From Bugula neritina (taxonomy: Eukaryota > Bryozoa > Gymnolaemata > Cheilostomatida > Bugulidae): a stretch of DNA of 64,000 nt. The DNA is taken from the NCBI GenBank assembly GCA_964035545.1, contig OZ037768.1:20272700-20336699 (forward strand). The letters run 5' to 3'. Position numbers and translations under genes: made by a program. Below are positions 1-26,700 of the stretch, one piece after another. The notes beneath the pieces were generated by a model. It searched no databases. It was not told where the DNA came from and worked only from the letters and a program-made list of their open reading frames with translations. Position 1 is the stretch's first letter. Each line of letters opens with the position of its first letter.

Positions 1-292
1 CACTTATAAATTAGTGAAGCACATTGCCTGTTTTTAGTTTGCATTTTATATATATTTTGTTTTAGTTATCGTTTGTGTATGGTATTTGCATCTTATATAC
101 TGTAACAAACATTGTTGCCAGGCCATGTTTTGTACAGCTACTGGGATTTTGTCATTTGTTTTGTGACATCTGTTTTTAATGCTTATCTTTGAAAACTCGG
201 TGGCCATCTTTATGTGGAGTTGATGTACAATTATCTTTCATACTAAATCCGTCTGTCAATTGATATACCATTTATGATATGCTTGTATCTAG

Positions 293-12570
<12,278 letters not shown>

Positions 12571-15500
12571 CAGTTCTGCTAGATATAAGGAATGCCTATT
12601 AGCTTCTAGTTTTGTCCGATAAATTTTTAAAACAAAAAGTTACTTTTACAGATGTAGTATTTAAATGCCTGTGTTTTATAGAGGTTATTGCTTTGAAAAC
12701 ACGTTGAACTATCTCCAGTCTGTTACTGTATTATTTTAATGAGCTTTATACTCGTACTTTTCTCAAAATACTTCCATAGTTTTTCGTATTTTCTCTAATC
12801 TATCAATGTATCTTCTCATCAACCTTTAATTTTTACCATATATCTGTTGGTTCTGTTATTCTATATACATTGAGCAATGTTCTAGTATTGGTGTGTTTAT
12901 TTTACTGATATTGATCGTCTTACTGTGATTATTAGCTTGGTCTGATTTTGTATATGTTCTGTTCATTTTCCTGCAGCTTTCTGGTGATACGAGTACTTGC
13001 AGTGTTTGGTGACTTGCTATATATCGTTCACTCACACATCTCTAACATTAGGTTTTGTAGTATTTATTGCTGTAGTAGTTAGACTATTTTATACATGTTC
13101 TAGTCAGCTATATCGCCCATATCATGGTAAATGGCTCCAAATATTTATTTATATTGAAAGTTATATTTTGATCATTTAGATTATATTTATAGAACTCGAC
13201 TAGGCATGACAGGGTCGAATAATTCAATGTTTTTTGCTCTCTGAACAAATTTTATTTTATGCTATTTTTCTTTAATGTTATTACTAGCCTTGTGTTTCCA
13301 CAGTAATGTAGTGATCATGTTGATACAACACTATAGGTGTAGGCAATTATAAATTACCTTTGTAGTTTGTAAGATGTTTTGTTGATACAAATAAATGATA
13401 ATATAGTTCATGTAATCATAGGATTTATATATTTTAAGAAGTTCTGTAAAAAAAATTTTTGATCAACTACACTTATGTTGATTATTTTGAACATAGTCTT
13501 AAATTTGCTGACTTCCTTTTGATTAAAGGCTTCAATAGCGCAGACTCCTGCACAGCTCGAAATGATTACATGTTCAACACTTAACTCTGTCTCTTCGGCA
13601 AAGAGTAACCAAGTTTACTAGCAAACCCAAAGACTCTACAAATTTGAGGTTTTATCTCTGCTGCTGCTGTTAGTATATTGTTTCCTTCCCCAAAAGTACT
13701 TACTCCATGCAGCTTTGACTCGAATGGTGCCATAACAGAAATTTAGCTGTTTTATTGGTTTGAACTAAACTCTTCGGGCCTGCTTGCTACCAATTTTACC
13801 TCTAATAATTTAGCTCAGTCTCTTATTGGTAAATTTATAACGATTTAATTATTTATTAAGCAATTCAAACAATTGCATAGTACTGTAACTTGTAAGTATT
13901 TAGTTGCATATGCACAGACAAGGAATAAAGGTTTTTAATTTTTAAGACTCAAGTCTTTGATATATAATTATATATGGATAATATGTAATGTCTGTAACTA
14001 TTGACATATCGGAATCCATGATAATACTTTAACCATTGCTTATTTCCTACTAGCTACTAACTGGTCTGCTCGCAAAGTGGTGCACACAACTCCTCTGCTC
14101 TGTATTATCTTGGTAACTAAACAGAGTATCGCAAGAGGTTTACGGGCGTCATCGGTTCAAGCTTCAGAACAAAGTTTAGATTCGTGTCTCCTTTTCCAAC
14201 TGTCTATTGGACAAAAATTATTCGCATGCCGCGGACTACCGAATTTAAATTTCCATCCAAGTTATTTGAATGAAGATGTGAACAGTAACCATATTTAACA
14301 ATAATTGCATTTATCCAATATGAATACCAAATAGTGATATCGTTATTTGCAATTTTACCGTAACTATTTATTCATTGTTTTATGCTTATACTTTAATATA
14401 ATAAATTTAATTACTTATAGTTATCTATTTTATATTTAGTGATAGTGATACTCATACTGATATTGATAATGATAGTAATACTTATACTTATTAGTTATTA
14501 CTTGTTAGATAATTGTAATAATGATAATCCTTGTGATTCAAATTGAAATCATCATATTTTTATTAACTATTAAGTTTAACAGTAACACAATTCACAGTAA
14601 CACTATCTGTAAGTGTAAATAGTAAGTACTAAGTAGTACTAGTACTAGTAGTAGTAGTAGTAGTTACTCAAACTGTAAGACTAAGTGTAAGTCAAAGTCA
14701 AAAGTGTTACTGTTACACTTTGAAAGTGTAACATTAACAGTTATTATTTTGACCCTTATATTTATAATAATAACCTAACTATTATATCATAATAATAATG
14801 GTTTTAATTAGATATTGCCTACTCACAATCAGTGACGATAATCAATAATGACTAATATTTTAATAAATATAATGTTGTTTTTAATGAACAATGCGTAATT
14901 ATAAATGCAAAGTATATCACATAACTATTACATTTTTCTTATTTCTTTATAAAACTGACCACTGAATTGGATTTTTCAAAATTCTCTTTCTTTAAACTCT
15001 CATATTTTAACTTTGACAACAATTGTATTAAAATATTCACAAATGTTTATCAATCTCTATTCTATTCACATAGTTGTTGAGATATGTTATTATGCATTTA
15101 GATTTTTCAGCTGAGCTTAGCAAATATTTCTTTTTTATGTCACAGTCAATTTTGTTATTTTACTGGCTTATTTGGCTTTTATTAAACTTAAAATCTGTAT
15201 GGGACCTAATTGATTTTGTCAATAGTTTTAATATTGTAGTAATTCGTGCAATTACTGTGCGTGAGTTTTCTACTTGCGTATTTAGTTGGCTATTCTACTA
15301 GCAATTACTAGGGTAGCTGTCGAGTAATTACGTTTATTATCCACAATACAATACAAAACAAACATTACATCAAATTACGCTATAACATCAGTCAACTACT
15401 AACACGTGCTTCTACTTCAAGCCCTCGCTCACAACAACGCGATCAATGTCAATTGCCCGGGAACTGTCACATGAGTCGGAAGCATATCTTCTGGTGCTGC

Positions 15501-15846
15501 TGATTGGTTACTTCTTAGGGGCCTTAGTATTCCCAGAACAGAGAGAGGACGATTATCATATTAATACATTGCATGACACTACAATATTCACTACTTTTTG
15601 ATTTGACTAAATAGAATTTATTCAGACATTAGTGGCTAAGTAACTCTAAATCAACAGAACTACTAAAAAAAATTTCTAAATACTAGAAAGCGAATACTAA
15701 AGCAATCATTTGGTTGCATAACATTTGTAGTTGAGCTGGCATATTGAATAAAGGTTTTGCAGCTGCAAAGTGTATTTGCTACTCGTGGTGATGTTGTACA
15801 GATTCAATTTCATTGTTTCGTTCTAATTATCAGTCTACCATCACTG
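12571..15846. other. NALCN 3' UTR and intergenic DNA
   Basis: No coding exon seen. Possible NALCN poly(A) signals AATAAA stand at 13390-13395 and 13924-13929. A short run of AGT/ACT triplets lies near 14635-14665, and the stretch is strongly AT-rich. A candidate solo LTR is listed separately at 15318-15578, and the SKA-like promoter must lie at the right end. Confidence 0.6.
15318..15578. mobile_element. Candidate solo LTR upstream of the SKA-like gene
   Basis: A 261-bp segment starts TGTCGAGTAATTACG and ends GCATGACA, i.e. short TGTC/GACA inverted ends. It is less AT-rich inside, with CCCGGGAACTG and a CCAAT-type GATTGGTTAC. I find no target duplication (GTAGC against CTACA), so it could equally be an ordinary promoter 270-530 bases upstream of the next start codon. 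Confidence 0.25.
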
Positions 15847-18800
15847 ATGGCTTCTAATGATGGCAACCAACTCAGAAATTCGATATTTCAAGACTTGACG
15901 TCAAAAGTGAAACATCTTGACACTTTGTGCTCCACGCTTAAGAAAATGCAGAAAGGGGAAATTCAGCTTGAACCATCCATTACACTGAATAGGATTTTAG
16001 AAGAAGTTAAAGTTGCTGAGGTATTTTATACATTCATTAGTTGTAAAGGAATAGGATTTAAAATCCACTCAAAATAGGGCTGTGGTTGTAATATCCTTAC
16101 TGTGTTTAATTCATCAAAACTCATTTTTATCAAAATGAGTTTTGATAAATTCATAAATGAAAAACCTTTTAGGAATTCAATACATTATAATGACTCGTTT
16201 CTGTTGACTTCAAGATACAGTTGAGAATCCTAAGCTAGTTAAAAGACTAATTAGTAAATTTATGTGCACTTCTAGTATTTTTTGCACAAAGTCAAAATAT
16301 AATCTGTATCAAAATATTCAAATGTTGCATAATAGTTGATAAAAAAGCTAGTTGCTAGAACACCAGCAGGATATATGAAATATATTTTCGAAGTTTCATC
16401 TAGTTTGTGAAAAGGCACTCTTGACTTGAATTATAAAAAACAGCTATATAAATAAATAGAATAGTTGTAAAAAGTTTATGCTAATGATAAATAAAATATA
16501 TGTTTTAAATAATTACGTTGAATATAACAAGGCCTACCATCGACATATTTGTAAAGAGAAGTTATAATGAAATTATTTTTACACAATTTCTAAATAAAAT
16601 CTCCTTTTGATTGAATTAATAGAAAGACATGAGCACATACCTTCACGGACTCAAAGAGCAAAACGAAAATATGGAGAAGACGATAGGAATGGTTAAAACT
16701 GTTACTGTAGCAAGAAGGGAACAGTTGGATAAAGTTGCTTCTGTAATGAAAGACTACACCTGGTAACTCCCTCTCAATCATTTTTATCAAATAGGATAGA
16801 CTCTTTTAACAGCAGTTTAGGGTTGTGTTCTCTCTACAGTAAACTAGTCTAACTATTGCTCTTAGATTGTGTAGACTCTAGAGTATGTTTAAGTAGTCAG
16901 AAATAAGGAAGCTCTGTAAAATCCAACAGAATTTTCTGCTTTATCTCTACAATGGGAAATTTCGTGGTTAAATTTCTCATACCATCTGCTTCAATTTCAC
17001 GCATTAGTTTGACGTTTTGCTGAAAATTACCCAAAGTTATGCTCTATGCTAAGCGGAAGTATTCCTTGTTTGTCATAATATTTCGAAGAATTAAGAATGG
17101 TTTTTATTTTTCAAAAGCACACTCTCTTGATTGCTATGATATGTACTCATGTTACATCCGATACTTTTCAGGCTCTAAACTGTGTAATAAATTCACTTAG
17201 CTTTATTTTTGCTAACTCGGTTTGCTAAAGCATGCATATTTTGCTTGATATTTGTTGGCTTATCTAAATTTGAGAGATTTGGTAATACCGTGGGGGGGGG
17301 GGGTAGACTTAGAGCAAAGAGCTTAGATATCCTTGTTGTGTTCTCGCAGTAGTCAGGAAAATGTGGATGCGCCGGAGACATTAGCTAACTTAAAGGGGCT
17401 CAGTTTAGCATCAGCACCTGTTACTGAGAGTGCATCTAGCAGTGCAGTAGGGGAAGGGTCTCAAGACAGCCTTTCAAAACAAGGTACTTGTCCTCGTTGT
17501 TGCTATTTCTCGCAGTTTCCTTTATTAAACTGGGTACTAATTTGTTTACTGCAATGTTATTAAGTAAAGCTCATAACTTGACAGCATAATGTGTGTACTA
17601 AACCTTTAGTTGTGTTTCCATGGTTACATTGCATACATCTCTCTCTGCAGTGTCTGCACCCCCAACCACCACTGAGGTAGTGCATAATCAACCTGGAACT
17701 CCTAGTCATACCCCGTCACACAGTGTCCCAGTCACTCCCACAGGGTTCGTATAATGTTACTCACTGCTTACGAGACTCTCGCTTATTCTAAGGTCTGCTG
17801 TTTCTCGTTAGGTTATAAGTTAGCTTTGTGTTTCACTGATTGAATTTCTGGTGTCCACTCAAAAATTTTGAACCCCAAAGCCACTCCAAGATAAATCTAT
17901 GTCAATAGTTACAACTAGCAGCTCATGTGGCCCACTAACTTCATACTTGGGGATATAATTGTTTTTTCCAGTTATTTGACTTCAAATATAATTTTCTCCT
18001 TCACGGTGATGTGAATAAGGTGAGGAGATTATTTAGAAAGAATCAGTATTTATATCAAACACCTTAACAACACAAACAACAGCATCGCCTTTCTATTGAT
18101 GCTGTTCAAAATTACTAAGTGTGTTACTGTGTAACCAAATGTGTTACTGTGTAACCAAATGTGTTACTACATGACCAAGTATAATTGAGTGTAGCAAAGG
18201 GGTTTATATGGTGTGATGAGTTGATTTTGTCATGAATTATAGGTAATATGAATAATAAAGTAAACTGTATACTGAAGTAATTTACAGTAAAATTAGTTCA
18301 ACATCAAGAGTGAGATCCTAGTTTTATTCTAGGACAGAGAGTCGAGTCACTGTGAATATAAGAACCCCCAAGCTGACAGACTATCTCCCTCTAGAATCTA
18401 TGTATTCAATGCTTGATAAAGATAATCTCATTACAAAGGCTTCCAAGCGATCCAGTCAAAAGAAACCTCAGCCACAAACACCCAAAAGGTAGGCATATTT
18501 CGTGTAAATCTCTTGTTACTGTGATGCAACTGCGTTCAGATTTTAGTACAAAGTTTCTCAACATAATTTCCCAGTTATTGTTGCGTGATAAGTTTTCCCC
18601 ATTCCGAGTGTTTATATGCATTAAAATATTATGTCATCTTTTCGAGTATGTTTTTTCGTTCATCATGAAAACAATAAATTAAACTCTAAAAAGATGTCCG
18701 AATGTGCCAAATTGCGAAAGTTTATGTATTTCTGTTTATTTTAACAATCCCCCAACTTTATGGATAACAAAATGGTGGTTATCTGCAATATGAAAGTTGG

Positions 18801-21123
18801 TACTATCAAACAGCCACTTAGACTTTGGTATTTGTTCAGATGTATCATTAGGTAGGACTCACTGTCTATGAGATCATACTGACTAGACTGAGAGCTATGA
18901 CCTTGGTTAGTTGTACTATGTACCATTTTGATTATTTTTGTTTTTTGTTTGTAGTGTGAGTAAGCAGGTTAGAAAATCGATATTTCCAACTTCGTCTCAA
19001 GGTTGGTACAAGCTCATTTACACTTTAAACTGCAGTGTGTAACATAACATAGTATTAGATACTCGGTTACTGTCTCCATACACTCTTGTGTGGTGTAGTA
19101 TAGCATACAACTTGCTAGACAGTATAGACTAGAGTGTGCAGCTCCTATATGAACAGTTGTCTGTGTACACTGATTAATATATGGCTTCATTGGTGTGTAT
19201 GTTTGAAAATATCTTGGACAGAGTTATAGAGTTGTATGCTCCTGTAGATAAGCGTTCTATTTTGTTTTGTGAACCCATTTGTTCAACTGAGTCTTAATTT
19301 GGTTCACCCACCGATGGCGTTGAGGTTTGGTGCAGTAAATGTTACGGAACTACTTTTTGCTTTTTCATTTGGCTGCATACATGGCATGGGCTTCAAATCA
19401 CCCTAGTTATTAATCTGTGTATTGCTGCAGCTAAGAATAGTATGTAATAGCACTTGTCCTTTATTGTTACACAGTGTCGTGAACTGAGCTATTGAATCAA
19501 TTAAACGCATAAAACTCAGTCTGCATGAGCATACAATTCTTAATATCTGTATTCAGTTTTAGTCAAAATTTATTTACATGCTTGGATACCGCAGACCTGT
19601 AGCTGATTTAACAGATGTCTTTCATTTTTACTATTGAAAAATTTCATGATTGCTAATAACATGTATTCAGCCAAATAGTAATATACAGTATTCATAAAGA
19701 ATTTAATAATTTTATACTTATAATATTAATAATTATAATGTTATAATATCAATAGTTATAATTATAATAATAGTGTATTAGTCATAGTGTACTTTTATCT
19801 GGGTGTGATGTCCGCATGTGTGTGAGGTCACGTGTTTGTGATGTCACATGTATTTTCATGAAAATTTATGTTTCTTTATTTGCCGTCATTAAATTATTTC
19901 GAGTGAAAATTCAAATTGCGTTTTATTCAACTATTTAAACTCCAACTGGTCTTCCAGTTGAACTCAACACTAATCTAGTTCTCGCACTGTGTGAGGTCCA
20001 TTTGACTACTTTTTATACGTTTATTATAAGCAGAAGGTGAGAAGACGATTTCTACTCCGACTTTACCAAAGATACAGCCGTTGAAACCTTCCGAGTACAG
20101 AATGAATAGGCCAGACTACTCAGACAGGTTCTATTTTTTTGCTTTTTAATCAACAACTCTATTTCCTGTGTAGCTCGATTCAGTGAAGTGCTTTTCTTGT
20201 ATCTAATTCCAGTTTCCTGCAAGAATATTGTATTATGTTGCTGTAGTTATGAGTTGTCCACCCATGTACATCATTTCTTGGTTTTACAGAATCGCGAGGA
20301 TTTCTGCTGATGACTACCACCACCACGTGGAGGATAAAATCCACAAGCTGATCAGCCTTGACCTTATCAATCAAATCGTCTACCGAGTAGACTTGTTGTT
20401 CAAGCTAAATCCAGGTGTTGCGCGTAAGTTGCCTTTTCTAACAATACAGGATGCTAGCTCACACTTTCCCTTTAGCTTTTAATTTACTTTAATTCTATAT
20501 TTTTTCACCTGTAGTACTTATATCTATAGTACTCCTAGTGTTTACATAAAAAACTCACGCAAGTTTATAGTCACTATTCCTGTGAGAAACCCCTGATGAA
20601 AAGGTTTTTAAATCGAGCTAAAGACTTACTCAGATGAGGCACAGGAGCAATTATGACTGGATACTCTTCCTATCATCACCAATGGCCTTTACTGGGGATT
20701 GAACCCATGACTCCGTATTCACTGAGCCAATATTCTAAACCCTAGACCACGTATGCCTTCTGTATACTTAGTATTTCTTAAGTATATACTTAAGTATTAT
20801 ATTTATGCCTGCAGTATACCTAGTATTCACCTATAATTGTCTCTTGGTTATCTGCTGGAAGTTGTCCATATCTATCATATATGCAGTATCTAACATCCAA
20901 GGTATAACATATATTTTCTATCAAACTGTTGGATCTCTTGCTTGTTCATCAACTGTGTCTTCTATTCCTGGTTCCAGTAGATAAAGCTGACTTGCTGGAG
21001 CTGATAACTCCTGTGGCTGGCATCAAGTCACAGCTCTGTCTATCGATATTGACCAAGTTGAAGCGACTCAAGTCAGCACCCGATGGCCAACTTTTACCTG
21101 TTTACGGCAGCATTAATATATAA
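15847..21123 (+). CDS. Ska-complex subunit-like protein (SKA3-like), 369 aa
   Basis: Complete 9-exon gene: 15847-16020, 16623-16762, 17350-17483, 17651-17744, 18333-18488, 18955-19001, 20034-20127, 20290-20414, 20978-21123 (stop TAA). The lengths sum to 1110 bases and every junction phase fits. Residues 1-105 are helical with heptad character (ILEEVKVAEKDMSTYL); 106-250 are Ser/Thr/Pro-rich; TPKLTDYLPLESMYSML (from about 192) resembles the conserved TPKL motif of SKA3. The C-terminal 100 residues (ISADDYHHHVEDKIHKL, then KSQLCLSILTKLKRLKS) recall the microtubule-binding winged helix of SKA1. The Ska complex couples kinetochores to spindle microtubules. Assignment rests on recalled motif likeness only, so treat the function as tentative; the gene itself is solid. 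A poly(A) signal AATAAA is at 21402-21407. The start is the first Met of the frame after an in-frame acceptor-like TTATCAG. Confidence 0.75.
20547..20757 (-). repeat. tRNA-derived SINE, copy C
   Basis: Minus strand, same family as copy B: CTCACGCAAGTTTATAGTCA at its 3' end here and the tRNA-like head (TGGTCTAGGGTTTAGAAT) at the other. More diverged, in the last intron of the SKA-like gene; no clear target duplication seen. Confidence 0.82.
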
Positions 21124-23753
21124 TTGTGTTTATTGTATATGGAAACGCAGCATTTTGGTTTATTTCACTGACAATAATTTGTATGACATGATTGTTGTTA
21201 AGCTCAATAGATTGTTATGATTTTTCTTCACTTTGTACCTTTTGCATGCAATTGAAAATTATATGTTATAGGTTTGCAATAGTTTATCTCCAAGTTGTAT
21301 AGTGTTTAATGGTAAATATTGTCTTTATTGTTTAGGAATAAGATTTTAACACTTGTTTCTTTTTTTCAAATTTATAGTTTATTTTTCAAATACAAAAAGT
21401 CAATAAACTTGAAGTTTTTTTTTCAGAAAAGCTGCATTTATTTACATGTTTATTTACGATTTAGGTCATCGCAATAAATACTAAACTAATTATATAATTG
21501 ACCCACCATACTACTTAAAATGTAATTAGATTGAATTTTTGCTAATCATGTTCAATGAATAACAACTCTATAGCATTCTGAGGTAAATTGAAAGACATGT
21601 ATGTTGTGATAAAAGGAAACTGATACAGGTATGATTTATAAATATAAAAAAATGGGTGGTGTAAATAAAGAAGACAGTGGCTGGCCATCATGCTAACCAA
21701 GTAATTTGATCTTGTTTGAATGTCTATTTGAGAGTGCATGGATCAAAATTAATCGCTGCACTTGATTATTACAAAATTTTCACTTGGCAATGATGCAGTA
21801 AATTATGGAAACATAATATATAATGGAAGTGTGCAAGATGATTTATGAAAGTTTTGACTGCAATGACATGACCCTTTTTATTATACTATTTAAGTCAATG
21901 ACTTTGCTGATAATATAATTAGGTTGCATAATTTGCACACGTTTATCTTCTTTTCTTTCTTTAATACCACCAGAGTTGGTTAGCCACAAAGGTTTTCAAG
22001 TTCGTCAAGTTGGAGCCAAAAAGCAACCGACCTCAGGGCATACAAGGAAAAGTAACTCCCTACAACAAGGAAACGGCGGATAAGCTTTATAAAAGTCCTA
22101 GCCGGAAAAGCTATAATATAGTTGTAGTTATTATACCAAATAGCACTAGCACTTAGGCTACATTTCTCAGAATAATAATATTCTCAATCTTAATCTTACC
22201 ATTGTGACTGTGCGTGTGTGATAAAATTGGGCTTTAACTAGAAACTGTGTTGACCACTGAATTAAAACTTTCAAAAATTAAGCTAAATTAAACCTCCAAA
22301 GATATATTTCAATGGTTTTGACTCATTTCAACCAAGTCTAAAGGTTTGATCTCACAGTTACTGTTAGTAAGGTTATCAAATTATATTTGTATTTCTACTT
22401 CTACTGAGTTCTAGCAGTTGAACTTAAATTAGTTCTACTACTAGTACTAGTACTAGTAGTCTAGTACTAACACTAGTACTAGTAGTACAACTACTAGTGG
22501 TAGTCTAGTACTAGCACTAGTAATAGTACTACTACTAGTAGTCCTACTGCCACTGCTACACCTGTTCAGTGTATAGGGCTAAACTATACAGTCAGGCGCC
22601 GGTATACACTGTATACAGTATAGGGCTAAACTATTGCTATTACTATTAGTATTAGTTTTTGTAATTTATTAATAATTTAATTTGATCATTAGCTGTAATA
22701 GTTTCGTTCGTGACTATGTTACCATTACAATTAATATGAGTATCAGTATCACTATCACTACTAGTACTGACTATGAGTATGAATCTATGACTAATAGTAA
22801 TACTAATAGTAATAGCAATAGCAATACTAATAGTAATGCTACTACTACTACTACCACTACTACTACTACTAATATTATCATTATGAAGTTAAAATGTTAC
22901 AGTTACTTTGACTGCTACACTCACGTTGATCATGAGAGTCAAAGTAAGTGTAGATTTTAAGCTTGAATGTCCAATTAGTATTACCTTAGACATTCAAGGT
23001 GATAGTGATGTGTGGGAGTTGTAACGAGAGTAAGATGTAACATTTAAGTTAGTTTATTGAAGCCACATGTTCTTTTATTGATTTTAGTTTTGTTTTAAAA
23101 GTCAGCAGCATCAATTTATAAAATTAGTTGGCTTAATTTGAATAAGATATAATAGCATAACCTTCAACCATTTACGCCTTAGGCTATGGTATTGTATTTT
23201 TGTGTTTACTCAGCACATCAATGAATTAATGACTGCAGCAAATACATAAAATCTATAAAATAAAAAAGTTTCTGGTTTATTTCTGGTGCTTGGTTTTAAT
23301 ATTTCTAATACATAATGATCACTTACTTTTTTTAACTCACATATAATTACAATAAATTAAATAAAGATAAAATCTAACATAAATACCATAAAACTATATG
23401 TAACAGATATTCTTAACTAATCTTTAATTAAGACTAAAGTAATAAAGAATCAACTGGCAGCTTTGACTTGTACATTGAGAATTGCAGACATAAAATAGAT
23501 TTTTACTCATCTGAAGAAAGTTGCCAAGCTCTAAAAAGGATATATTATTTCACCAGACTTTGCGATTTAAAGTTTTGGGGGTTTTATTCATATTCTAATT
23601 GTTTTGTGCTAAATTTATCTGTTAAATAGGTTATACTAATTTGATAAAACGTCATGCGCAGAGACTAATAAGGGTTGGAAACTTTTAAATCTAAAGCGAT
23701 AACTGTTGGTGGCTGCAGCTTTAGTTTGCTTGTAGAAACTCCTTTCCCTAGTC
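21124..23753. other. Gene-free AT-rich stretch between the SKA-like gene and rabphilin
   Basis: It holds the SKA-like 3' UTR, then AT-rich DNA. Near 22430-22560 is a CTAGTACTAGTACTAGTAG simple repeat and near 22770-22875 degenerate AAT/AGT/ACT triplets, which open a short Ser/Asn/Thr frame that is not a gene. A rabphilin promoter or 5' non-coding exon may lie in the right half but shows no distinctive motif. Confidence 0.6.
22430..22875. repeat. Degenerate triplet/palindromic simple repeats
   Basis: Runs of CTAGTACTAGTA and of AATAGTAATAGCAATA/CTACTACTACC. The CTAGTA tract is self-complementary and could form hairpins. Confidence 0.7.
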
Positions 23754-26700
23754 ATGACAGACTTTTCTCGCAATCAACTCACATCTACAACAAAACTGAA
23801 AAGCAACCAGGTAGACCGATGGGTGATTCCAAACGACAGACAGCTCTCTCTGCGAGCCAGGTAAATTCTTGTTAGTATATGAACTTTAAACTTGTGCGTC
23901 TAAAATAACATTCACACCAACGCCAAGTGTTTAAAAAGATTCCAAGACCTTTGATGTTTTTGATTATTAAAAAGCTGGGGACTTGCAGCTTCATGTAGTC
24001 GAATCACAACACTGTAGGCACCACATGGAAGTAGAGCTGCGTCTAATCCTGCTATTGAAATCTATATACTCAGATACAGATCTGTATTTCATAATACATC
24101 TTATTTTATAACCAGTAAAAATAAGTCTTAAGCCTTGCAGTGCTGGTGCAAAGATTAATTTAAGTTAGCTTTTACTCTACTTTGAAGCGCCACCTAATTG
24201 ATGCTAGAGACACAAGGCTACACTGATAGTGGTGTGTGTTTCAAAGGTTAAATCGAGAACATATTATACATGCAGGCTACCATCAGAACGATGCACATTG
24301 TGGATTCCTTTTTCGGCATTCTTCCAATTCTTTTCTCATATGACACATTTATTCATTGCGACTATACAAGAGGAAAAATAGTAAGAGTAGCCTGTGAAAA
24401 AGATGCCTCAGTCAAGAAGGATGTAAAAGTCAGACTCATAATAATTTAAGGGGAAGGGAAATGTCGGTGATTTACAATGTTTCTAGTGAGTGACTGCTAT
24501 TGGAATTATCACTGGCTGTTGGTTTCTCAGTTTGCAGCTCATATGAAGTGTGCAGAGAAAATTATTGTAGTTTTACGTTAGATTGTACAATTTGGGGACA
24601 GTTGAAAAAACTCACGCAAGTTTATAGTCACCATCCTTGTAAAAAAAACCCTGATGGAAAGGGTTTTGTATTAAATAGGGCTAAGAACTTATTCATACTT
24701 GACACAGGAGCAATTATTAATGGATACTCTTCCTAACATCACCAAAGGTCTTTATCTGGACTCGAACCCATGACTTCTGCTTACGAAGCAAAAGCTCTAA
24801 CCTCTAGACCACAGCTGCAATTTGGGAGACAGTTATTGAGGTTAAAACTCCAGATAAATGCTCATTGATTTTACATTCCAACTCTGTACTTGCATTGCTC
24901 TCACATAAAGCTAGATGACCCTTGAATGAATGTAGAGCACTCCTTAATGTCTTGTGTCCATTTACATTCAAGGGTATTACTCTGTACATAGCCGGTTGAC
25001 TTAGGTGGATGCCACAATACACTTGTACCATTATCTAAATATGCTCACATATCTTGCTACATGCGCCATGTACAAGCATGACTACCACATATAGGAAGTA
25101 GGCTGGGTGTGTGGTGTTTAGCCAAGGTGACCAACAATGTTGGCTACGGCAGCTATCACAAATACTTCACTGAAGTGCTGCCAGTAGACTAAGATAGGCT
25201 TACCTAATCACTCAGTCACCAAGTTGTATTTACAATATTGAGTTTTATGAGGGTGTTATGTGCACACCTGAGAGGTTTATTGCAGCTGCTTTGTATATTA
25301 TAACTACTTGACCAACTGGTGGGGCTCTTCAATCTCCTTCAAACTTACAAAATCTGCGTGATTTATGAATTCAAGTGTTTCCCTCAAGCTGTGCTCTACC
25401 GTCTACCAAATTATATGATATACTCTATTTTTATCGTCTCCGGTATTTTCCAATTTTTCACTGAGATTTTCAAAACAAAACCCTGTTTCTATCCCTAATT
25501 TTAAAATAAGTAGTTTTATCAACAATTTGAATCTGTTTTATGCACAACTTATGCTTCATCCAATGTTTACTATCTTTCCTTGACATGTTTTGGTTAACAG
25601 CTTGATTAGCTTTACTGACTGCATACTTAACCATTAGTTGTGGGGTTTGTGGTTCATTCTAGATTGGGTACGGGGTGGTCGGTGCGTACCAACATTTCCA
25701 GTAGCCCCTCGGCCACGGGCACTCAGTACACGCCCCTCAGTCCTGAAGAGCTGCACCACATCCGCAGTGTAGTACACAGAGCCAGTTGCATGGAGAACCA
25801 GGAGCAGCAGAGAATCAGGTATATTACTGTATCTCTCTGTGATGGGGTTATTATATGGAGTACTCTGTATGACTATGTAGTGTATACTTATTATGGTGTG
25901 GGTCATTTTATTTAATTTAGTACACACTGGAAATCTCCAGTTTTTAGCTATTTTTTTACAATTTAGCTGCTAATGAACATGGGTTTTTGCCCAAAACTAG
26001 TAAAGTATCAATAAATACACCTAAATAATCATAGTTCATTTTAATTTTGCTTGATTTCCCATGTCGTGCATTTATATAGTAACAATATTTAATGTATAGT
26101 GATGTAGCACATTTATATGATTATAATATGTGTTAACATATGGTAATATAGTGTGTTTATATGATGATACAGTGTGTTAGTTAACCAGTACCAGTGTCTA
26201 GAATCCAGCTGCAAGAGAAACAGCAATAAGGAGAGTTGCTATGTATGTGGTACAAAGTTTCCGGCACTCAACTGGAAGTCAAGGAACTGTCACAACTGTG
26301 AAAGGGTAGGTGCTGTCTCGTGGTTTCATTGTACATGTGAAAAGATACCATTTTGTTTTGTTTTACCGTTTCAAACATTAATTATAACTGTTATGTTAGA
26401 TAGTTAATAATTATTTATTTGTAATTTGTGTATGTTCAAGTTTAATCTAAAGAAGTGGTGTAATTATAGTACCCCTTTTAGGAGTTATCTTTCCATCTAC
26501 TGGTGGATATTTCTAATAAAAGACTGATTATTATGCCATATTCACGAACCTAGCAGGCAGCTTTAAGCTACAGTGTTACTGCAAGCTTTTTTGACAAGAT
26601 AATTTCTTTTCTTCTTAAAAACGTTTTCTCCCACATATTACATCTTGTTGCATAATGAGATAATGATTCTATTTAGTATGTTTTCTATAAAAATAAATTC

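Noticed and set aside
23675-23875. Longer frame around rabphilin exon 1 in a different phase (ending DSKRQTALSASQ)
   Set aside because: Joining this frame to the next exon hits a stop; the MTDFSRN frame joins in phase and gives the conserved rabphilin N-terminus.
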